DNA of 64,000 nucleotides from Siphonodentalium dalli (lineage: Eukaryota > Mollusca > Scaphopoda > Gadilida > Siphonodentaliidae). The notes below the pieces were generated by a model. That model was not told where the DNA came from, made no database searches, and saw nothing but the letters and a program-made list of their open reading frames with translations. Position numbers and translations under genes: made by a program. This document shows positions 57,769 to 64,000 of this stretch, one piece after another. How positions within the stretch are numbered: the first letter of the stretch is position 1; each line of letters opens with the position of its first letter. Location of the stretch: NCBI GenBank assembly GCA_032622095.1, contig CP136069.1, forward strand, positions 49,956,760 through 50,020,759. The letters run 5' to 3'.

Positions 57769-58499
57769 ATGGCCACAGCGGTCAACACGGTCATTGAACA
57801 ATTTAACCCAAATACTGCTAAATGGGAAGACTATACCGAGAGATTAGAGCCAATATTTTCTGGCTAATGATATTGTCAATGCAAATAAAAAACCCACACT
57901 GCTCACACTCTGTGGACCAGAGACTTATGCTTTGATAAAAAGCCTATCTTTGCCAGATAAACCAAGTGACAAAAGCTATGCTGACATTGTGAAAATGGTC
58001 AATACCCACTATTGTCCAACACCTATCGTCATCGCCGAACGGTATAAGTTTCATAACCGTGTCCAAACCGAAAGAGAAAACATGGCCGAGTATGTGGCTT
58101 CAATTCTAAAAAGCAGCGAACACTGCAAGTTTGGTGCTTTCTTAGATGATGCACTCAGGGATCAGTTAGTTTGTGGTATGCGATCAATGTCCATCCGAAG
58201 AAGACTGCTCACCGAGAAAGATTTAACTCTAGCTACAGCAGTGCAAATTGCGTCATTCATGGAAAATGCTGATATTGAATCGACTTTGCTTGATAAAAAA
58301 TACCACCGAAGGCACAAAGGTCAGATACGTGAAAATGCCACCAAGAGCAAGAGTTATCACCCTTGTTTCTGATGTGGCAAGTCCAATCACAGCCCGGATT
58401 TTTGTTATTTTAAAGATAAACCGTGTCACCTATGTTCGGGTATGGGGCACACAAAGTCCAGATGTAAACAGCCGAATTCCAGAAAAGCGCAGATGACTA
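57769..58499 (+). pseudogene. Gypsy gag, frameshifted
   Basis: ATG at 57769, then a stop near 57865 caused by a frameshift. The main block 57932-58372 covers the capsid-like region (NMAEYVASILKSSEHC). Two CCHC-type zinc knuckles follow: the first is broken by a stop at about 58370, the second (C-H-L-C-S-G-M-G-H-T-K-S-R-C) lies at about 58429-58470 in another frame. Confidence 0.85.
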
Positions 58500-58933
58500 G
58501 GAAGAAAACAACAGCCAATGTACATATAGTCGAAGACAGTGCTGCTGATAGTGACCCAAAACAATTAAATTTTATTTCTATGAATAAAATACAGCAGACC
58601 ACAACTACTGACTGTTCTTTTGTTCCGAAAGAAATTCTTCTACCATTGAATATTGAGCACTGTGAAACATCCTTGGAACTGGACACGGGTGCCAGTGTTT
58701 CCATTATAGACGAGCACCTGTACTACAAACAATTTGCACATGTTCCATTGCAAACGAGAAAAGTGCTTCGAACTTACACTAAAGAGGTTCTACCAGTGTT
58801 GGGAGAAATCGCGGTGAATGTTAAATACAATGACCAATGTAAACAACTGCCACTTATTGTGGTAAAGGGCAAAGTACCCTCCTTATTCGGTCGGAACTGG
58901 TTACAGCATATTAAGATTGATGGGAAGAATTGA
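58500..58933 (+). pseudogene. Gypsy aspartic protease region
   Basis: LELDTGASVSII (about 58675-58710) carries the DTG active site. SLFGRNWLQHI (about 58879-58911) is the usual end of gypsy protease. The reading frame stops at 58931-58933 before reverse transcriptase. Confidence 0.88.
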
Positions 58934-59049
58934 CATTTGTATATACAGGTCATGAGACAGGTGAACCCCCTGTAGCGGGCCTTGATCAATTATTTAAGGA
59001 AAATGAATGTCTTTTTGATGGGTCTGCATGTAACAGCTCAGTTAGATAA

Positions 59050-59518
59050 ATTAGTTCAAGTCTGAACTTTAGAGAAAATAGATTATGCAGAATGGGCCAC
59101 TCCTATTGTACCAGTAGAAAAGTCCGACGGTTCATTACGTATATGTGGAGATTATAAGGTCACTGTAAACCCTTATCTTAAAGTACCGGAACATCCAGTT
59201 CCTAAGATAGATGAGCTCCTTTCTCAGTTAAATGGGGGTCAGATATTCACTAACTTGGATTTATCGGCTGCGTTCCAACAAATTCAGCTCCATCCTGATA
59301 GCCGTGAAATCTTGACAATAAATACCCACCTAGGGTTGTACATGTACCGGAAGTTACCATTTGGCGTTGCATCATCCCCTGCCATATTTGGGAGTATTAT
59401 TGATAATATATTGAATGGTCTGTCTGGAGTAGTTCACTATTTTGACGATGTATTGGTAACAGGAAATAATTATATGGATCATCTTCAAAATTTGTCTCAG
59501 GTACTCAGAATTTTTTAG
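59050..59518 (+). pseudogene. Gypsy reverse transcriptase
   Basis: WATPIVPVEKSDGSLRICGD, NLDLSAAFQQIQLHPDSR, KLPFGVASSPAIF and the active site HYFDDVLV (tyrosine at 59438-59440) are in order. An in-frame TAG at 59516-59518 interrupts just before the thumb; the same frame continues after it. Confidence 0.92.
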
Positions 59519-60112
59519 AAATGTGGTATTCAGCTTCAGAAGACCAAGTGTCACTTCATGGAAGACCATGTTAAATTTTTGGGTCATCAGATTGATTTTC
59601 ATAGTACTAATCCGCTATCTGAGAAAATCAAGGCATTGTTAGCTTGTCCCGAACCAACCTCAATCAAAGAATTGCAATCATTTTTGGGAATGATTAATTA
59701 CCGGAAATATCTGCCCAACATGTCAACTATGGTTCAACCTTTGAATCATTTACTACAGAAGAATGTTAAATTTGTGTGGTCAAATGAATGTACAAATGCT
59801 TTTGAACAATTGAAGAAATGTCTCAGTTCAGATAAATGCCTGGTTCACTTTCATCCAGATAAGCCAATTATTCTTGCAGTAGATGCCTCATTTTATGGAA
59901 TTGCGGGAGTCTTAATCCATATCATTGATGGCGTCGAAAGACCGATTGCGTTCGCTTCTCGCACCTTAAGCCCAGCAGAGCGCAATTATTCAACTTTAGA
60001 AAAAGAGGCTCTCGCAATTTTATTCAGGGTAACCAAATTTCGTGAATTCCTTTATGGCACACATTTCACCCTTGTTTCTGATCATAAACCACTCATATAT
60101 ATTCGGCAGTAA
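59519..60112 (+). pseudogene. Gypsy RT thumb/connection and RNase H
   Basis: Thumb blocks CHFMEDHVKFLGHQI and FLGMINYRKYLPNMS. RNase H has ILAVDASFYGIAGVL, PIAFASRTLSPAERNYSTLE and LVSDHKPLIYI. The frame stops at about 60110 and continues in another frame (PLLATSRLQRWALKLGAYYF). Confidence 0.92.
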
Positions 60113-61631
60113 GAAAGGCATTCCTCTGTTAGCTACAAGCAGACTTCAGAGGTGGGCCCTAAAATTGGGTGCATATTATTTTGTTATAAGACATAAGGCT
60201 GGGACAGCTAATGCCAATTTGAATGCCGATTGCTTCTCAAGACTTCTGTTTGGAGATATTGGTGATGATATTCATACACTTGAAGCTTCTGTGATAAACA
60301 GACAGCAGCTGGATCGTTTGCCATTGGTGCTATTGACATCTTCAATGCCACAAATAATGATTATGTTTTATCAAAGGTCAAATCTTTTGTTTTGTACGGA
60401 TGGCCAGAGGAGAAGGATTTGTCTCCATAATTCATACCTTTCCAACAGAAACAAAATGAATTGTCATTGGAAGAAGGTTGTTTACTTTGGGCTTGAGGGT
60501 TATTTTCCCAAAGAATTTCATGATTTTATATTGAACATGTTGCATGAAGCCCACCCAGGAATAGTTAAGATGAAATCGCTGGCACGTTTGCATGTGTGGT
60601 GGCCGTCGATTGACCAACATATTGAAGAGACTGTTAATGCATGTCAATCTTGTAACCGACATGCGTCAAAACCACCAAAAGACATCTCAAACCCTTGTAT
60701 TTGGCCAAATAGTCCATGGTGTCGGTTGCATATATATTTTGCGGGTCCCTTCAGGGGTAAGATGTTTTTTATTGTCATAGATGCCATGTCCAAATGGCCA
60801 GAAGTGGTAGAAATGTGTTCCACATCTGCCGAGAAAACGGTGGAAGTATTGAGAAATTTGTTTGCAATTCATGGGTTACCTCAAGAAATTGTCAGCGATA
60901 ACGGTCCACAATTTGTGTCAAATTATTTCAGTGATTTCTTGAGACCAAATTGTATTAAGCACATCAAAAGTGCCCCCTACCATCCAAGTTCAAACGGAGA
61001 TGCAGAATGCTTTGTGAGATCCTTTAAAGAGGGAATTAAGTCATTAGATGGTGTTACTGGTTCACTCTCCAAGAAATTGTCTCAATTTCTGTTGGACTAT
61101 CGTACGACACCACACACTGCAACAAAACATCCACCATGTGAGTTGTTAATGAAGCGTCGGTTGCGTACTAAATTGGATATCTTGAAGCCTAGTTTGGCTG
61201 ATTCCATGTTAATGAAATCATCCAAAGCAACCGAAAGGAAACCATCAGCGCATATAATGTTTAATGCAAAGGGCACAGTCCTAACATTAGATTTTCTTGC
61301 AAATAAACCAAAATTGAGTATGGGAATCATTTTGGAAATACTTGGACCGGTGACATATTCAGTAGAAGGTGAGGGTCTCATTTGGAAGAGACATGTTGAT
61401 CAATTGCTAAAATTCTCTGAATCTAAAAAGGTTTCACATGAATCTGGCACCGGTTCATCCCTTCCAGATTGGTCCGCTTTCTCTTTCGGAAACATTGATT
61501 GTCCGGAAATTGTTGATAATGATATTGGAAATAATGATTCTAGTGAAAATCAGAGAGACAATGCCTATCTACCTAGACCTTACAATTTGAGACAAACAGT
61601 GAGAAAAACGCAACGCTTTCAGGATAACTAA
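60113..61631 (+). pseudogene. Gypsy integrase
   Basis: The zinc-binding H..H..C-Q-S-C region (MLHEAHPGIV to ACQSCNRH) is followed by the catalytic core. The first catalytic Asp is replaced by Tyr (LHIYFAGPF, codon TAT at 60735-60737). The second (IVSDNGPQF) and the Glu (NGDAECFVRSFK) remain. The C-terminus has TPHTATKHPPCELLMKRRLR, KRHVDQLLKF and a basic YNLRQTVRKT tail. Confidence 0.93.
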
Positions 61632-61803
61632 AGGGTCATATACCACCTAATAGATGGCACCTATACCATATATTATAAACATTACCATGTCTGAACTATT
61701 TAGCATTCTGTATTCTAACATTTGGTTCTGTTGGTCAAAAGTTAGACCATGAGTAATGTTTGGGTTTTTTTCATGTATTTCTTTTGTGCAAGGGAGGGAA
61801 GAG

Positions 61804-61965
61804 TGTAGTGTATGTTGGTACGCAATTACGTAGTACGAATTGTAGAGAAAACGAATGTCTGTGTGAGTGACTTCCCTTGCATCACTCTCGATTGTTTTGA
61901 ACCAAAAGAATAAATCATCATCGTTATAAATTGATTTATCAAGTTATTAACACGTCTATACAACA
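61804..61965 (+). repeat. Gypsy 3' LTR
   Basis: TGTAGTGTATGTTGGTACGC...TATACAACA, preceded by the polypurine tract AAGGGAGGGAAGAG. The opening TGT differs from TGG of the 5' LTR. Confidence 0.92.
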
Positions 61966-62510
61966 AGCGCAGCATATAATCTAGGTCATTTTGTTATTAT
62001 ATGCTCACAAAGTTGTGATTAGATGGAAAATTCCGCACGTTTCTGTGATAGGGGTCGTAGATGAAGTAGCCCTATTTCTATTTGTGTACACTGTTGTTTA
62101 TAGTGTATTCATATGTGATTTTTTCGAACCATTATCAACTGGTGTAGAATAAACTGCTTTGGACAGTTGATTCATTTTTTTGGCTGGCCTAAACTGAACG
62201 ACTCATAGTGAATTGTCAATTACCAGAGTACCGATGAGCGCGTGTTCACTATCAGTAATCATATTGCGATCACAGTAATCTGCGACACGTCACTTCACAC
62301 ATATCTGTATACATATCTACAGCAATGTAAACTCACCCTTAGGCTGTATCTCTGTCGACGTACTAAATTTGCTCGGCTCCATGCTTTCATGGCTTTGTCA
62401 ATCATACATTTAGATCTTACGTGAGTACCCCACGAGCCTGTGTTGTCAAAAATAAGTCCCAGATGCGTATGACTGTCAACCTCGACATTTGTCACCACTG
62501 TTATTATGCA

Positions 62511-62966
62511 AAGGGAGCATGTTTCAGCTAGTTTATTATAATAGAAGTACGTTGCTCCAATACACTAACATAAGTGGTATGGAATATGTTAGATAATGGG
62601 CTGGTTGACAGACTAATCAGGAAATAGTTAGAAATTATGAAATTGTGTGTATCCTGCACAATGACCTAGGTTTACAGATGATCAGCAATTTATAAAATAT
62701 TTTTTAAAATTAAAACAGCTTCTGAAACAGGTTAAACTGTTATGTGAACTAAATGAGATAATTCGCAGTCATATGAGTGATATCAGTAGAGTTTTATGCG
62801 GTTTTAGACCAAATTCAGTGAATTTTGGGGGCTTGGTGTCAAAAAAGTTTTTGTTTTTTTTGTAGGTCTGGGGGGTGGTGGGTCCCCGAAAATGCCAGAT
62901 GCAGAAAAACGGCATACCTTCCTGCAAATTTTGCACTACCCGCCACCCCCCCCCCCCCCTGCACCC
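62511..62966. other. Non-coding segment with G and C tracts
   Basis: GGGGGGTGGTGGGT at about 62870 faces CCCGCCACCCCCCCCCCCCC at 62939-62959, forming a potential 70-bp hairpin. No gene was seen. Confidence 0.45.
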
Positions 62967-63842
62967 TAAATTTAGTTGGATAAGAAGTTATCCAACAGTC
63001 AATCAACCGGTGTATGCCCACAGCACCTATCTACGTTGTGTGAAAAGTTGCATGACAATTTTGTTGGATACACTTTTACACAACGTTGCATATATATTTA
63101 CTACCAACGGTTGTATGTTAATTATAAAACGTGTTGGATGAAATTTCTAGCAACACTCAATCAACGTTAATTGCCCACAGCACCTATCTATGTTTATTGA
63201 ACTGTTGGGTGTTGGGTAGGGTTGGATGACATTTGTTGATTGGAACGTTTACCCAACGTTGATTGGAAAGTAAAATGGGGCAAGACGTCGTGGATAGCTT
63301 TGTCGGTATAGTATACCTTTGTTATAATTGTTCTTTGTACGATGCACTGATTATGTAGGCTTTATGTGTTGAGTGTATGAGTGTACTACGTTACTAACTT
63401 TAGTCAAATTAGTGCCGTCAGCAGTTGTGTAAATTTGTAAACTTCAAAATTTGGCAAATATAAATAAATATACACTCAATACATAAAGCCTACATAATCA
63501 GTGTATCGTACAAAGAATAATTAAAACAAAGGTATACTATACCAGCAAAGCTATCCTCGACGTCTTGCCCCATTTTCCAGTCGTTCAGGAGTTTTTTCAC
63601 GCAGTCGTCCATCTTGTTTTGAAATATTTGGAGCCAAAACTCGCATGCTCGCCCGCACCGGAAACGCGCTCTTATTGGATGACCCGGTCACGTGGCGGTT
63701 TTATCCAATGTGGTATGAAAGTAATACCACAGAAGACAGTTCACGCAATCAGTTGTGTACATCGTACTAAACTGTTGGATAATAAGTATACAACAAATTC
63801 GCACCCAACGAGTTGTATACAACGTTCATCCAACTAGATTTA
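62967..63842. mobile_element. TA-flanked foldback element (Tc1/mariner-type target)
   Basis: AATTTAGTTGGATAAG on the left and the inverse of AATCTAGTTGGATGAACG on the right are flanked by TA (62967-62968, 63841-63842). The centre (about 63260-63590) is a long hairpin: GGGGCAAGACGTCG...GGCTTTATGTGTTGAGTGTA against its inverse. GTTGGAT blocks recur throughout. No transposase. Confidence 0.65.
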
Positions 63843-63849
63843 TGGTGTG

Positions 63850-63965
63850 TGCTCCATGCTTTGTCAATCATACATTAGATCTTATGTGAATACCCCACGA
63901 ACCCGTGTTGTCAAAAATAAGTCCCATATGCTTATGACTGTCAACCTCGACAATTATCACCGCTG
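63850..63965 (-). pseudogene. Second copy of the short LINE fragment
   Basis: Same orientation and sequence family as 62380-62500 (GTTGTCAAAAATAAGTCCCA, CTTATGACTGTCAACCTCGA), with small differences and a few missing bases. Confidence 0.75.
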
Positions 63966-64000
63966 GTATTATAGTACTATAGCATGCATTGGTTAAAGAC

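Larger units (their letters stand above)
57481..61965 (+). mobile_element. Ty3/gypsy LTR retrotransposon (K02A2.6/Mag-like), inactive
   Basis: Complete structure: 5' LTR 57481-57641, primer-binding site 57643-57653, gag, protease, reverse transcriptase, RNase H, integrase, polypurine tract 61790-61803, 3' LTR 61804-61965. A perfect 5-bp duplication AGCGC lies at 57476-57480 and 61966-61970. LTRs differ at about ten positions, so insertion was not recent. Multiple stops and frameshifts and an integrase active-site change make it inactive. It sits inside Harbinger-3. Confidence 0.95.
57044..62338. mobile_element. Harbinger-like non-autonomous element, copy 3, containing a gypsy element
   Basis: TGGTGTATTTACATTGC (first base changed) ... 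GCAATGTAAACTCACCC, flanked by TTA at 57041-57043 and 62339-62341. Outer parts 57044-57480 and 61971-62338 match copy 2 (TAGTGTAAACGGGTT.ATATA, CAATTACCAGAGTAC). Confidence 0.85.
56966..62510 (-). pseudogene. LINE reverse-transcriptase end fragment split by Harbinger-3
   Basis: On the minus strand, 62498-62342 reads VTNVEVDSHTHLGLIFDNTG, SWGTHVRSKCMIDKAMKAWS. After the inserted Harbinger, 57040-56966 reads TFIRPILEYASPV (shifted). Both are the standard post-YADD blocks (YLG..F / IRP.LEY...VW) of LINE reverse transcriptases. Only these two short segments belong to the LINE. Confidence 0.75.

Noticed and set aside
1-64000. tRNA, rRNA or other structured RNA genes
   Set aside because: No tRNA B-box pair with a credible cloverleaf or rRNA core sequence was recognised by eye; a tRNAscan/Rfam search would be decisive.

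Overview
This window is AT-rich, intron-rich metazoan genomic DNA. It holds two host genes with spliced exons and canonical GT/AG sites, one damaged paralogue, and a dense, nested load of transposable elements: non-LTR retrotransposons, a Ty3/gypsy element, a Crypton, and Harbinger-, hAT-, piggyBac- and Transib-like non-autonomous elements plus giant foldbacks. No operons, rRNA, tRNA or CRISPR were seen. The repertoire fits a marine invertebrate (a lophotrochozoan or a basal deuterostome would be reasonable), but no sequence pins the species.

Host genes. (1) The plus strand carries the last three coding exons (2883-3012, 4133-4295, 10518-10615) of a Cupin_5 (DUF985) family protein; the 5' exons were not found and probably lie left of the window. 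(2) The minus strand carries a complete six-exon gene (43098 down to 11443) for a predicted 219-residue secreted protein with ten cysteines, which I do not recognise. All five splice joins have canonical dinucleotides and compatible phases. The two genes converge, their stop codons about 0.8 kb apart. (3) A second copy of the 3' part of the secreted gene (exons 5 and 6, introns and 3' flank) lies in the same orientation at 47.3-53.8 kb. It has an in-frame stop in each exon and looks like a partial tandem-duplicate pseudogene.

Layout. 0-1.1 kb: LINE 3' fragment split by a Transib-like MITE. 2.9-10.6 kb: cupin gene, its last intron filled by a 28-bp satellite, a TTAGTCA-rich element and a Harbinger element nested in an older repeat. 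11.2-14.3 kb: exons 6 and 5 of the secreted gene. 14.35-20.16 kb: giant foldback in intron 4 with a hAT inside it. 21.1-28.5 kb: exons 4 and 3, LINE debris, foldback fragments and a 42-bp minisatellite. 31.9-36.5 kb: small foldback, TTAA palindromic MITE, hAT with perfect 8-bp duplications, LINE ending beside exon 2. 37.1-40 kb: the longest LINE. 43.1 kb: exon 1. 44-47 kb: LINE split by Harbinger. 47.3-53.8 kb: duplicate block. 53.9-55.9 kb: broken Crypton. 57.0-62.5 kb: triple nest (LINE containing Harbinger containing gypsy). 63-63.8 kb: a TA-flanked foldback.

The two paralogous blocks serve as empty sites for each other's insertions, so target-site duplications can be read directly. The host genes show no evident functional link; the interest lies in the unrecognised secreted protein, its decaying duplicate and the insertion history. 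All coordinates and alignments were made by eye; repeat edges without a stated target-site duplication are approximate.
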